A DNA stretch of 64,000 nt from contig NZ_SLZK01000006.1 of assembly GCF_004341105.1 (NCBI RefSeq), positions 310,001-374,000 of the forward strand, given 5' to 3'. The position numbers and the translations under genes are program-made. Shown here one piece after another: positions 8,515 through 17,390 of the stretch (the first letter of the stretch is position 1; every line of letters begins with the position of its first letter). This DNA is from Rhizobium sp. BK418 (GTDB taxonomy: Bacteria; Pseudomonadota; Alphaproteobacteria; Rhizobiales; Rhizobiaceae). A model generated the notes under the pieces. The model had not been told where the DNA came from. It saw nothing but the letters and a program-made list of their open reading frames with translations, and did not search any database.

Positions 8515-9332
8515 TGAACACGCTGCGCTGGCTCATCTTTGCCGTTGCCGCTCTGGCAATGAATTTTCCGGTTGTCGTCACGCTCATGACCTCGTTCAAA
8601 AGCGCGCGCGAGCTTTCGACCAATCCCGGTCTGTGGATCAACCAGCCGACTTTTGAAAATTACCTTCGCGTGTTGACGCAGACTGATCGCTTCAACATCT
8701 ATTCCTATCTCTGGAACAGTACCGTCGCCTCGCTGATCGGCACTGGGCTTGCGATCTTGCTTGCCTTTCCAGCAGCCTATGCGATCGCAAGGAGCGAGGT
8801 CGGCAAACACACGCTGCTGCCTGTCGTCATCAATCTACGGGCCGTTCCACTCATCATTTTTGCGATCCCGCTCTACATGATGTACCAGTTTCTCGGCCTG
8901 CTCGACACTCGACTTGGTCTCGGCCTGATCCTGACCATCGTCAACACGCCGTTGGCGCTCGTCATCCTTGTCAACGCGATATCCGACGTTCCGCTGGAAC
9001 TCGACGAGGCGGCGAGGGTAGACGGGGCGAGTTCGTTGCAGATAATGATCAGCGTTATCCGGCCGGTCGTGCGGCCAGCGCTGGTGACGACCTTCATCTT
9101 CGGCTTCATCACCGCCTGGAACGAGTTCCTCTTCGGGTTGATGCTGACGACGAACAAGGCAGTTCCGATGACGGTCGGTGCATCGTTCTTCTTTGCGGCA
9201 AGCGGCGGCGGCGTTCAATGGGGCACAGCGTCTGCGGTCATGATCCTTGGCGCTCTGCCGCCCATCTTCCTCGGTTTGCTGATGTATCGACAAATTTCGG
9301 GCTCGATGACGGCGGGGGCGATCAAAGGTTAG
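8511..9332 (+). CDS. Sugar ABC transporter permease, MalG-like
   Basis: Second permease, 273 residues, with an ATGA overlap to the MalF-like gene. The EAA loop (LDEAARVDGASSLQIMISVI) and the C-terminal ITAWNEFLFGLML are typical of MalG-type proteins. No ATPase gene follows; the operon ends here and pcaI starts after an intergenic palindrome. The importer therefore probably borrows a shared MalK/UgpC-type ATPase, and two such ATPases are encoded elsewhere in this window (35746-36825 and 61575-62633). Confidence 0.9.
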   Translation: MMNTLRWLIFAVAALAMNFPVVVTLMTSFKSARELSTNPGLWINQPTFENYLRVLTQTDRFNIYSYLWNSTVASLIGTGLAILLAFPAAYAIARSEVGKHTLLPVVINLRAVPLIIFAIPLYMMYQFLGLLDTRLGLGLILTIVNTPLALVILVNAISDVPLELDEAARVDGASSLQIMISVIRPVVRPALVTTFIFGFITAWNEFLFGLMLTTNKAVPMTVGASFFFAASGGGVQWGTASAVMILGALPPIFLGLLMYRQISGSMTAGAIKG

Positions 9333-9362
9333 GCAGGACGACAAAAAGGCGGACGCCTGGAA

Positions 9363-9401
9363 TTTGTGCGATATATGAACAAATATCATATATCGCACAA
9401 A
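9363..9401. promoter_or_regulatory. 39-bp palindrome upstream of pcaIJF, candidate operator
   Basis: Two perfect 16-base arms (9363-9378 and 9386-9401), left arm TTTGTGCGATATATGA, flank a 7-base centre. The GTGCGAT/ATCGCAC halves resemble operators of IclR-type PcaR/PobR regulators of protocatechuate genes. It lies about 85 bases before pcaI, the only gene it plausibly serves. No regulator gene is adjacent, so the binding protein must be encoded elsewhere. Confidence 0.6.
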
Positions 9402-9485
9402 GTGCTTGCCGTTTGGAGGGCTCTCGATCTATGCCTTGCAGATGGGAGGCATGACGAGGCCTCATCCGGCAAGGAGAGATCCAGC

Positions 9486-10193
9486 ATGGACAAGACAATC
9501 AGGAGCGCGGCAGACGCGGTCTCCGAAATCGGTGATGGAGCTACGGTGATGATTGGTGGCTTCGGCGGTTCGGGCGCGCCGATCGAGCTCATTCACGCCT
9601 TGATCGACAAGGGGCCGAAGAACCTCACGGTCATCAACAACAATGCCGGCAACGGCCGCATCGGCATCGCCGCGATGATCGATGCCGGCATGGTTAGGAA
9701 GATGATCTGCTCCTTTCCGCGCTCATCCGATCCGCGTGCCTTTACCGACAAATATCTGGCTGGCGAGATCGAGCTGGAACTCGTGCCGCAGGGCACGCTT
9801 GCAGAACGCATCCGCGCCGGCGGTGCTGGTATTCCGGCGTTTTATACACCGACCGGTTACGGTACCGAGCTTGCAGAAGGCAAGGTCATCACCGAGTTCG
9901 ACGGCCGGCATTACGTGCAGGAACGGTGGCTGAAGGCGGATTTTGCGATCGTCAAGGCGAATGTCGGTGATGTCCACGGCAACCTCACTTATAACAAGGC
10001 CGGCCGCAATTTTAACCCGCTGATGTGCATGGCAGCGGCCAGGACCATCGCCCAGGTCTCTACCATTGTTCCGGCCGGCGGCATCGATCCAGAGCAGGTC
10101 GTGACACCGGGTATCTTCGTCGATCGTGTGGTCGAGATCGCCAATCCGCAACAGGAAGAAGAGCTCATTCGAGCCGGGGTGGCCTACGTATGA
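9486..10193 (+). CDS. pcaI: 3-oxoadipate CoA-transferase subunit A
   Basis: Alpha subunit (about 235 residues) of the enzyme that moves CoA from succinyl-CoA to 3-oxoadipate in the beta-ketoadipate pathway of aromatic degradation. The chosen ATG has an AAGGAG site six to nine bases upstream; the open frame before it covers the palindrome and is not coding. The N-terminal glycine-rich GATVMIGGFGGSGAP loop and GTLAERIRAGGAGIPAFYTPT are typical of CoA-transferase alpha subunits. It overlaps pcaJ by four bases and pcaF follows, which fixes the pathway; a generic 3-oxoacid CoA-transferase is the alternative. Confidence 0.9.
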   Translation: MDKTIRSAADAVSEIGDGATVMIGGFGGSGAPIELIHALIDKGPKNLTVINNNAGNGRIGIAAMIDAGMVRKMICSFPRSSDPRAFTDKYLAGEIELELVPQGTLAERIRAGGAGIPAFYTPTGYGTELAEGKVITEFDGRHYVQERWLKADFAIVKANVGDVHGNLTYNKAGRNFNPLMCMAAARTIAQVSTIVPAGGIDPEQVVTPGIFVDRVVEIANPQQEEELIRAGVAYV

Positions 10194-10879
10194 CCGTCGA
10201 CGCCAGAGAAGACATCAAGCTCTCCAATGCCCAGATCGCCTGGCGCGCGGCACAGGATATTGCCGATGGCGCCTATGTGAACCTCGGTATCGGTTTTCCG
10301 GAAATGGTCGCCCGATATCAGCCGCCGGGCCGGCAGGCGATCTTCCACACAGAAAACGGTATCCTCAATTTCGGCGAGGCGCCTCCATCCGGCGAGGAGG
10401 ACTGGGATCTCATCAATGCCGGCAAGAGAGCGGTGACGCTGAAGCCGGGTGCGGCCTTCTTCCATCATGCGGACAGCTTCGCCATGGTACGCGGGGGTCA
10501 TCTCGATGTCGCGATCCTCGGCGCCTATCAGGTCGCCCAGAACGGCGATCTCGCCAACTGGCGTGTCGGCGCCAAGGGCGTACCTGCCGTTGGCGGCGCC
10601 ATGGATCTCGTGCACGGTGCCAAGCAGGTCTGCGTCATCACCGAGCATGTGACCAAGAACGGCGAACCCAAGCTAGTGGAAAAATGCACTTTCCCGCTGA
10701 CAGGGGTAGGCTGCATCACCCGCATCTACACGAGCCATGCCGTCATCGACATCAGGGAAGGACGCTTCGTTTTGCGCGAAAAGCTTGCCGCCATGTCGGT
10801 CGAGGAACTGCAGGCCATGACCGGCGCGCCGCTGCATATCGAGGGGGCGGTTGCTGACCTCGTCGTTCCCGAACTCTGA
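10190..10879 (+). CDS. pcaJ: 3-oxoadipate CoA-transferase subunit B
   Basis: Beta subunit, about 229 residues, starting at the ATGA overlap with pcaI. The catalytic glutamate that forms the glutamyl-CoA intermediate lies in HTENGILNFGEAP, with the GIGFPEMVA loop before it and the SFAMVRGGHLDV stretch after it, all typical of CoA-transferase beta subunits. The frame is open for 55 codons upstream inside pcaI, which is not used. The gap to pcaF is only 10 bases, so the three genes form one operon. Confidence 0.92.
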   Translation: MTVDAREDIKLSNAQIAWRAAQDIADGAYVNLGIGFPEMVARYQPPGRQAIFHTENGILNFGEAPPSGEEDWDLINAGKRAVTLKPGAAFFHHADSFAMVRGGHLDVAILGAYQVAQNGDLANWRVGAKGVPAVGGAMDLVHGAKQVCVITEHVTKNGEPKLVEKCTFPLTGVGCITRIYTSHAVIDIREGRFVLREKLAAMSVEELQAMTGAPLHIEGAVADLVVPEL

Positions 10880-10889
10880 GGACAAGTCC

Positions 10890-12092
10890 ATGACCGAAGC
10901 CTTCATTTGTGATTATATCCGCACGCCAATCGGCCGCTACGGCGGCTCGCTATCCTCGGTCCGCGCCGATGATCTTGGCGCCATCCCGCTGAAGGCACTG
11001 ATGACGAAGAATGCGTCCGTCGATTGGGAAGCCGTCGACGACGTCATCTTCGGCTGCGCCAACCAGGCAGGCGAGGATAATAGAAACGTCGCGCGTATGT
11101 CGCTGTTGCTCGCCGGTCTGCCAGTCTCCGTTCCAGGCACGACGATCAACCGGCTCTGCGGCTCGGGTATGGATGCCGTCATGACCGCGGCGCGTGCCAT
11201 TCGGTCAGGCGAAGCCGAACTGATGGTTGCGGGCGGCGTGGAAAGCATGTCGCGTGCACCCTTCGTTTTGCCGAAGGCCGATACGGCCTTTTCGCGCGCG
11301 GCTGAAATTCACGACACGACCATCGGCTGGCGCTTCGTCAATCCGCTGATGAAGAAACAGTATGGTGTCGATTCCATGCCGGAAACTGGCGAGAATGTTG
11401 CCGAGGATTACAATGTCAGCCGTGAGGATCAGGACGCGTTTGCCGTGCGCTCGCAGGCCAAGGCGGCTGCCTCTCAGGCAAGCGGCAGGCTCGCGAAGGA
11501 AATCATCTCGGTGACCATTCCGCAGCGCAAGGGCGATCCTGTTGTGGTCGAGAAGGACGAGCATCCACGCGCAACCAGCATGGAAGCGCTTGGTAAGCTG
11601 CCGACGCCTTTCCGCCAGGGCGGCACGGTGACGGCCGGTAATGCCTCCGGCGTCAATGACGGAGCGGCTGCCCTCATCATCGCTTCGGAAGCGGCGGCGA
11701 AGAAATATGGCCTGACACCGATCGCTCGTATTCTTGGCGGTGCCGCTGGCGCGGTTCCGCCGCGCGTCATGGGCATTGGCCCAGTACCGGCGTCGCGCAA
11801 GCTCATGGCGCGGCTTGGCTTGAAGCAGGAACAGTTCGATGTGATCGAGCTCAACGAGGCCTTCGCCAGCCAGGGGCTCGCAGTGCTGCGAGAACTCGGC
11901 ATTGCCGATGATGATCAGCGCGTAAACCGCAATGGCGGCGCCATCGCGCTCGGCCATCCGCTCGGCATGTCGGGCGCCCGGATCACCGGGACGGCCGCTC
12001 TGGAGCTCAGTGAAATCGGCGGCCGCTATTCGCTCTCGACCATGTGCATTGGCGTCGGCCAAGGCATTGCCGTGGCGCTCGAAAGGGTCTGA
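10890..12092 (+). CDS. pcaF: Beta-ketoadipyl-CoA thiolase
   Basis: Thiolase of 400 residues, the length usual for PcaF, which splits 3-oxoadipyl-CoA into succinyl-CoA and acetyl-CoA. The nucleophilic Cys90 is in NRLCGSGMDAV; the conserved histidine is in GGAIALGHPLGMSGAR and the second cysteine in TMCIGVGQGIAV near the C-terminus. GAGGACAAG precedes the start. It ends six bases from a convergent binding-protein gene. Because pcaIJ precede it, PcaF is preferred over a general acetyl-CoA acetyltransferase. Confidence 0.93.
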   Translation: MTEAFICDYIRTPIGRYGGSLSSVRADDLGAIPLKALMTKNASVDWEAVDDVIFGCANQAGEDNRNVARMSLLLAGLPVSVPGTTINRLCGSGMDAVMTAARAIRSGEAELMVAGGVESMSRAPFVLPKADTAFSRAAEIHDTTIGWRFVNPLMKKQYGVDSMPETGENVAEDYNVSREDQDAFAVRSQAKAAASQASGRLAKEIISVTIPQRKGDPVVVEKDEHPRATSMEALGKLPTPFRQGGTVTAGNASGVNDGAAALIIASEAAAKKYGLTPIARILGGAAGAVPPRVMGIGPVPASRKLMARLGLKQEQFDVIELNEAFASQGLAVLRELGIADDDQRVNRNGGAIALGHPLGMSGARITGTAALELSEIGGRYSLSTMCIGVGQGIAVALERV

Positions 12093-12098
12093 GGCGGG

Positions 12099-12986
12099 CT
12101 ATTCCGGGATCGACTGCATCATGATCTCGCTGCGAAGGGCTGGTGCCTCGGCACCGAAATAGGTTTTGAGCAGTTTCGGGAAATCGTTCGATGTGTAGAA
12201 ATCGGTCAGGGTGCGGTCGACAAGCAGCCGGAAGGTGGAATCGTCGCGCCGCACCGCAATGCCATAGGGTTCGTGGGTGAAAAGCCGGCTGCCAAGCTCC
12301 AGCGCCGACCGATTGTTTGCCCGATCGGCAAGGCCGATGAGAAGGGCGCGGTCGGCGAAGTAGGCATCGATCCTGCGGTCTTCCAGCGCCTTCAACCCGT
12401 CCTCGTGGGTGGCGAAATCGACGATGCGCGTCTGCGGCACATCTGGTCCGATCGCATCGCGCAGCGTCGCACCCGTCGTCGTGCCGGCGCGCACCCCAAT
12501 CGAACTCTGGGCAGGCGATTTCAGGTCGACGGCGCTGACTGGTTGCTTGTCGAGAAAGAGAACCTGCAGATAATCCGGCGAGTCCCTGCGAAGCAGTGCG
12601 CTTGCACCGGTCAGGAAAACCGGCTGGGAGAAATCGACGCTTTCGCGCCGCTCGAGATTGATCGTGGTCGCACCGCAAAGCAGGTCGACCTTTCCATTCT
12701 CCACCGCGCCAAAACCGTCTGCCAGCGTCGTTTCGACATATTCTTTCTTGAGGCCGGAAACATTGTGGCCAACCTCGTCGGCGATACGACGGCAGAGATC
12801 GATCGTATAGCCCGCGGGGCTGCCATCGGCCTTCTTGAAGGAGAAGGGCTTCTCATCGGTAATATAGCCGATGCGGATTGTCTTGCTCTGTTTTATGGTG
12901 TCTAGCGTCTGCGCCATCGCGGGCGCAAAGGCGGGAAAGGCAAGAGCAAGGCCCAGAAAAAGCAGCCGTCGCGCACGGTTCAGCAT
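12099..12986 (-). CDS. Amino-acid-type ABC transporter substrate-binding protein (family 3)
   Basis: Periplasmic binding protein of 295 residues with a signal peptide (MLNRARRLLFLGLALAFPAF, cut after AMA). The mature protein begins with KTIRIGYITDEKPFSFKKADG and contains GYTIDLCRRIADEV and DLLCGATTINLERRESVDFS, the classic glutamate/glutamine/histidine binding-protein pattern. No permease or ATPase gene is adjacent, so this is an orphan that may feed an importer encoded elsewhere, or act as a sensor input. It converges on pcaF. Confidence 0.88.
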   Translation of the reverse strand: MLNRARRLLFLGLALAFPAFAPAMAQTLDTIKQSKTIRIGYITDEKPFSFKKADGSPAGYTIDLCRRIADEVGHNVSGLKKEYVETTLADGFGAVENGKVDLLCGATTINLERRESVDFSQPVFLTGASALLRRDSPDYLQVLFLDKQPVSAVDLKSPAQSSIGVRAGTTTGATLRDAIGPDVPQTRIVDFATHEDGLKALEDRRIDAYFADRALLIGLADRANNRSALELGSRLFTHEPYGIAVRRDDSTFRLLVDRTLTDFYTSNDFPKLLKTYFGAEAPALRSEIMMQSIPE

Positions 12987-13191
12987 CTTTTCCCCTCAAA
13001 CAGCGATTGCCTCGTAATGATCCGAACCGGAGACTATGGCCTGCCGGTCATTTGTCAACGGCGGCTCCTGTTGCCGCAGGTGCCCGCATCTTACTCTTTC
13101 GTGCATTGCCCTTTCGTGGTTTCCCCTGTTAAGACTGGTGCATATCATTTTATCACCTATGTCCTTGGTTTTTCGGGAGGCTATCGTCGCC

Positions 13192-13986
13192 ATGGCAAAT
13201 CTTGCTCAATTGCTTGCATCCATTAAAATTCCGGACCTCGCTGGCAAAGCGGTGCTGATTACCGGCGCTTCCACCGGTATCGGCGCTGCCGTTGCACGCG
13301 CCTTCGCCGCACAGGGCGCCAAGGTTGGCGTTCACTACAATTCAAGCCGCGAACCGGCCGAACAACTGGCTGATGAGATCAAGGCAGCCGGCGGCACGGT
13401 GCATCTGGTGCAGGGCGACGTGTCGCGGGAAGGCGAAACGGAACGCGTCGTTGAAGAGACGGCGAAGACCTTCGGTCATCTCGATGGCCTCATCAACAAT
13501 GCCGGCGGCATGCTCGGCCGCAAGCCGACCTCGGAATATACCGATGAGCATTATGAGAAGGTCATGAACCTGAATGCCCGCTCGGTGCTGGCAGCCACGC
13601 GTGCTGCTCATCCCTGGCTGAAGAAACAGGGCGGCTTCATTATCAACACGACGTCGATCGCTGCGCGCAATGGCGGCGGCAATGGCGCCATTCTCTATGC
13701 GGCGTCAAAGGGCTTCGTCTCGACGATTACCCATGGGCATGCCAAGGAATTCGTCGCCGATAAAATCCGCGTCAATGCGGTCGCGCCCGGTGTCATCGCC
13801 ACCCCTTTCCATGAGCGTTATACCAATGACGAGCAGATGGAGATGCAGCGCAAATCGATCCCGATGGGCTTCGTCGGCACTTCGGAAGATTGCGTCGGCG
13901 CCTATCTCTTCCTCGCCTCTCCGACGCTGTCAGGCTACATCACCGGCCAGATCATCGAGGTCAATGGCGGCCAGCTGATGCCCTGA
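13192..13986 (+). CDS. Short-chain dehydrogenase/reductase (FabG-like)
   Basis: NAD(P)-dependent oxidoreductase of about 264 residues. The Rossmann motif TGASTGIG, the NNAGG motif, the catalytic Ser in INTTSIAA and the YAASK active-site pair are all present, followed by the VNAVAPGVIATPF substrate loop and the C-terminal EVNGGQL. The start at 13192 is preceded by CGGGAGG at slightly long spacing; the open frame extends upstream without typical family sequence. It is monocistronic as far as can be seen: glgX downstream has its own promoter. The substrate cannot be predicted. Confidence 0.88.
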   Translation: MANLAQLLASIKIPDLAGKAVLITGASTGIGAAVARAFAAQGAKVGVHYNSSREPAEQLADEIKAAGGTVHLVQGDVSREGETERVVEETAKTFGHLDGLINNAGGMLGRKPTSEYTDEHYEKVMNLNARSVLAATRAAHPWLKKQGGFIINTTSIAARNGGGNGAILYAASKGFVSTITHGHAKEFVADKIRVNAVAPGVIATPFHERYTNDEQMEMQRKSIPMGFVGTSEDCVGAYLFLASPTLSGYITGQIIEVNGGQLMP

Positions 13987-14011
13987 TCAGGGCCGAAAGA
14001 TCGGAATTTAC

Positions 14012-14036
14012 GGAACTTTCGTATTGGAATGACGTT
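14012..14036 (+). promoter_or_regulatory. EcfG-type general stress promoter for glgX
   Basis: GGAAC (14012-14016), exactly 16 bases, then CGTT (14033-14036). This matches the alphaproteobacterial EcfG promoter consensus GGAAC-N16/17-CGTT. A transcript starting about 14042 would have a leader of roughly 25 bases to the ATG at 14068, and would exclude the upstream in-frame ATG at 14029, which lies inside the promoter. Confidence 0.75.
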
Positions 14037-14067
14037 TCCCGCTTGGACATTCATCAAGCGGGGCGTC

Positions 14068-16224
14068 ATGAGCTTTTCCTTTTCCGAACTCGACTTCTTA
14101 AAACCGGAGCTGGGGGCGGAATATACCGGTTCGGGCACGCATTTCGCGGTTTTCTCCGCTCATGCAGAACAGGTGGAACTCTGCCTGTTTTCCCCAGATG
14201 GCAAGAAGGAGATCGCTCGGCTGCCGCTGCCGAAGCGTGAGGGCGACATCTGGTCGGGCTACATAGCCGGCCTCGGTCCGGGCACGGTCTATGGCTACCG
14301 CGCCCTCGGCCCTTACGACCCGAAGAACGGCCATCGTTTCAATCCCAACAAGCTGCTGCTTGATCCATATGCCAAGCAAGTGATCGGTGATCTCAAATGG
14401 GACAATGCGCTGTATGGATATGAGATCGGCAAGGACGATCTTTCCTTCGACGAGCGCGACAGCGCGCCTTACATGGTCAAGGCCGTCGTTCAGGATCCGG
14501 ATTTCGACTGGGCGGGTCAAGAAGCAATACGGCGGCCATGGCCGGAGACGATTATCTATGAGGCGCACGTCCGCGGACTGACAATGCTGCACCCCAAAGT
14601 GCCCGACAGGCTGCGTGGCACCTTTCTCGGCATGTGCAGCGATCCGATCATCGACCATCTCGTGAAGCTCGGCATATCGGCGATCGAGCTGTTGCCGATC
14701 CAGTTTTTCCCCAATGACCGGTATCTGGAAGAGAAGAAGCTGACGAATTATTGGGGTTACCAGACACTCGGATTTTTTGCGCCGCAGGCCCGTTATCTTT
14801 CGGGCGACAGGATCACCGAGATCAAGACCATGGTGAAAAAGTTCCATGCCGCTGGCATCGAAGTCATTATGGACGTCGTCTACAACCATACGGCTGAAGG
14901 CAGCGAGAAGGGACCGACGCTGTCCTTTCGCGGGCTCGACAACGCAAGCTATTACATCCTCTCGCCCGATGATCCGCGCCATACGTTCGATACGACAGGC
15001 ACCGGCAATACGCTCAATGTCGCCAATCCCATGGTCATGCGCATGGTGCTGGACAGCCTGCGTTACTGGGTTGGCGTGATGCATATTGACGGCTTCCGTT
15101 TCGACCTCGCCAGCACACTCGGTCGCCAGGATCTGGAATTCGACCGGCAGGGTCTATTCTTCGGCGCCATCCGCCAGGACCCGATCCTTGCCGGCGTCAA
15201 ACTGATCGCAGAACCCTGGGATGTCGGCGCGGGTGGTTATCAGGTTGGCGGGTTCCCGCCTCCCTTCCGCGAATGGAACGATAAGTTCCGCGACGATGTG
15301 CGCCGCTTCTGGAAGGGCGATGGCGGCATGGTGTCGGAAATTGCGCAGCGTATCACTGGCTCGGCGGTCCAGTTCAACCATTCGGATCGTGGTGCGACAT
15401 CATCGGTCAATCTGCTATCGGCTCATGACGGCTTCACGCTGATGGACACAGTTTCCTTCAACGACAAGCACAATGAGGCAAATGGCGAGGATAACAGGGA
15501 CGGCCATTCGGACAATCACTCCGACAATATGGGTGCCGAAGGCGCGACCGATAACGAGGACATCAACAGGCTGCGGGCGCGGCGGCGCCGCAACATGATG
15601 GCGACCCTGATGTTATCGCAGGGCGTCCCGATGATCCTTGCGGGCGATGAGGTCGGTAATGGCCAGGGTGGCAACAACAATGCTTACTGCCAGGACAACG
15701 AGATCGGCTGGACGAAATGGGATGGTCTCGATGATCCATTCCTCGATTTCTGCCGCAAGGTCGTCGCGTTCCGCAAGGCGCATCCGGTGCTCAGGCAGGA
15801 GCGTTTTCTGACAGGCGACAGCACTGAGGATGGACGTATCGAAATCGCCTGGTACAAGCCGGACGGCAATTTCATGGACGAGGGTGCGTGGAACGACGAC
15901 GAGCTTCGAGTGCTTGGCGTCTATCTGTCGAAGAGCGCGTATTCTCCCGATAGCGAAGAAATGGATGATCTCTATCTGGTCTTCAATGCGGGTGGAGATT
16001 GCGAGGTGCACTTGCCTGAGGTCAATGGACTGAAGCAATGGGCGCGTGTCCTGGATACCGGCGCGGAGGAGGACGCCTTCAAGCTCCATGAGCAAGAAAG
16101 TCCCGTGATGGTTTATACTCAAAGCATCGCCGCGTTTGCGCCGAAGGGGCAGACCAAGCCGCCAAAAGGTGCAAGCAAGGCCGAACGCCGCAGGTGGTTC
16201 CATTTCGGGCGGCGAGGCAAGTGA
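14068..16224 (+). CDS. glgX: Glycogen debranching enzyme GlgX (GH13)
   Basis: Isoamylase-type debranching enzyme of about 718 residues that hydrolyses alpha-1,6 branches of glycogen. An N-terminal CBM48-like domain (GTHFAVFSAHAEQVELCLF) precedes the catalytic barrel. The GH13 catalytic residues are visible in order: nucleophile Asp in DGFRFDLAS, acid/base Glu in LIAEPWDVG, and the transition-state Asp in SAHDGFTLMD. The C-terminus carries a basic tail. An EcfG-like promoter precedes it. The topoisomerase IB gene follows after 17 bases and probably shares the transcript. Together with TreZ (23565) it points to glycogen use for trehalose under stress. Confidence 0.92.
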   Translation: MSFSFSELDFLKPELGAEYTGSGTHFAVFSAHAEQVELCLFSPDGKKEIARLPLPKREGDIWSGYIAGLGPGTVYGYRALGPYDPKNGHRFNPNKLLLDPYAKQVIGDLKWDNALYGYEIGKDDLSFDERDSAPYMVKAVVQDPDFDWAGQEAIRRPWPETIIYEAHVRGLTMLHPKVPDRLRGTFLGMCSDPIIDHLVKLGISAIELLPIQFFPNDRYLEEKKLTNYWGYQTLGFFAPQARYLSGDRITEIKTMVKKFHAAGIEVIMDVVYNHTAEGSEKGPTLSFRGLDNASYYILSPDDPRHTFDTTGTGNTLNVANPMVMRMVLDSLRYWVGVMHIDGFRFDLASTLGRQDLEFDRQGLFFGAIRQDPILAGVKLIAEPWDVGAGGYQVGGFPPPFREWNDKFRDDVRRFWKGDGGMVSEIAQRITGSAVQFNHSDRGATSSVNLLSAHDGFTLMDTVSFNDKHNEANGEDNRDGHSDNHSDNMGAEGATDNEDINRLRARRRRNMMATLMLSQGVPMILAGDEVGNGQGGNNNAYCQDNEIGWTKWDGLDDPFLDFCRKVVAFRKAHPVLRQERFLTGDSTEDGRIEIAWYKPDGNFMDEGAWNDDELRVLGVYLSKSAYSPDSEEMDDLYLVFNAGGDCEVHLPEVNGLKQWARVLDTGAEEDAFKLHEQESPVMVYTQSIAAFAPKGQTKPPKGASKAERRRWFHFGRRGK

Positions 16225-16241
16225 TAGGTCGATAGTCCGCA

Positions 16242-17249
16242 ATGAATGCCGACGTCACCGAGCTTGGTCTGATCTATGTCAGCGATACCGAACCGGGTAT
16301 CCGCAGACGACGAAAGGGCAAGGGCTTCAGCTATACATTGCCAGACGGGAAAACACTGGCCGACGAAATGCAACGGGCACGCATCCGTGCGCTCGGCCTG
16401 CCGCCGGCCTACGAAAATGTGTGGATCTGCATCTACGAAAACGGTCATCTTCAGGCGACCGGCTTTGATGCCCGCGGCCGCAAACAATACCGCTATCACA
16501 AGGACTGGCAGGCCTTTCGCAGCGCCGGAAAGTTTTACCAGCTTATCGAATTCGGCAACGCCTTGCCGAAGATCCGCCGCACGGTCCTGCGCCATCTCGA
16601 TACTGGTGCTGAGGATATCAACGGTGTACTTGCGGCGCTGACGATACTTCTCGACGAGGCGCATTTGCGCGTCGGCAATCAGGCCTATGTGAAGGAAAAC
16701 GACACCTATGGTGCAACGACGCTGCTGAAGCGCCATCTGAAGATCGTCGACGGCCGCATCGAGCTGAAATTTCGCGCCAAAGGCGGCAAGCGCGTACAGC
16801 GCAGCCTCAAGCATCCGCGTCTGCAAAAGATACTGGAAGAAATCGCCGACCTGCCGGGCAGGCAGCTCTTCGTCTGGAAGGACGAGACCGGAACATTGAA
16901 GCCGATCGATTCTGGTCGATTGAATGCCTATCTTGCAGAAATCTCCGGCATTGCCATTTCAGCCAAGACCTTCCGCACGTGGGCGGGTTCGCTTGCCGCT
17001 TTCGGCGCAGCACGCGGTGCCATCTCAGAGGGGCGACGGCCGACTGTCAAAGAGATGTCAGAAGCTGCGGCCGAGGTCCTGCACAATACGCCGGCGATCG
17101 CGCGCTCCAGTTATATCCACCCGGCAATCATTGCACTTTCGGCCAAAGATGAGACGCTGCAGGAGGCCGGTATCGAACCCCTGCGCGGGCTTCGGGCGGA
17201 TGAGAACCGCATGCTGGATTTCCTGATGCACCACATCATTCCCGAGTAA
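16242..17249 (+). CDS. DNA topoisomerase IB (viral/bacterial type)
   Basis: Type IB topoisomerase of 335 residues that relaxes supercoils through a 3'-phosphotyrosine link. The full catalytic set is visible: Arg143 in LRVGN, Lys180 in RAKGGK, Arg245 in KTFRTWAGS, and the nucleophile Tyr291 in ARSSYIHPAI. The N-terminal domain with GLPPAYENVWIC and YRYH is also typical of the poxvirus-like bacterial enzymes. It lies directly behind glgX, probably in the same EcfG-driven transcript. Bacterial IB enzymes are accessory; a stress role is inferred from context. Confidence 0.93.
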   Translation: MNADVTELGLIYVSDTEPGIRRRRKGKGFSYTLPDGKTLADEMQRARIRALGLPPAYENVWICIYENGHLQATGFDARGRKQYRYHKDWQAFRSAGKFYQLIEFGNALPKIRRTVLRHLDTGAEDINGVLAALTILLDEAHLRVGNQAYVKENDTYGATTLLKRHLKIVDGRIELKFRAKGGKRVQRSLKHPRLQKILEEIADLPGRQLFVWKDETGTLKPIDSGRLNAYLAEISGIAISAKTFRTWAGSLAAFGAARGAISEGRRPTVKEMSEAAAEVLHNTPAIARSSYIHPAIIALSAKDETLQEAGIEPLRGLRADENRMLDFLMHHIIPE

Positions 17250-17286
17250 AAAGAACCCGCGACCGGGGACTGCGAGTTTCGGGTTC
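17248..17286 (-). terminator. Rho-independent terminator for the GST transcript
   Basis: On the minus strand a 7-bp stem, GAACCCG with CGGGTTC and a 20-base loop, is followed directly by five T. It lies about 105 bases beyond the GST stop codon and abuts the stop of the convergent topoisomerase gene. Confidence 0.55.
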
Positions 17287-17390
17287 AAGAAGACAGGCGG
17301 CAGGGCTTCCCGATCTCTTCGATATTTCCGATTTGAGATCGCGGCAAACCGGATGGAGCCGCCCATCGCTCCCGAAAATGGAGATGCCGC

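Noticed and set aside
4678..9332. Sialic-acid catabolic operon
   Set aside because: NanE and NanK parts are present, but no NanA aldolase or known sialic-acid transporter type is in the window, so this name would overstate the evidence.
14029..14067. Upstream ATG extension of glgX
   Set aside because: It lies inside the EcfG-like promoter (GGAAC 14012-14016, CGTT 14033-14036), so it would not be transcribed from that promoter.
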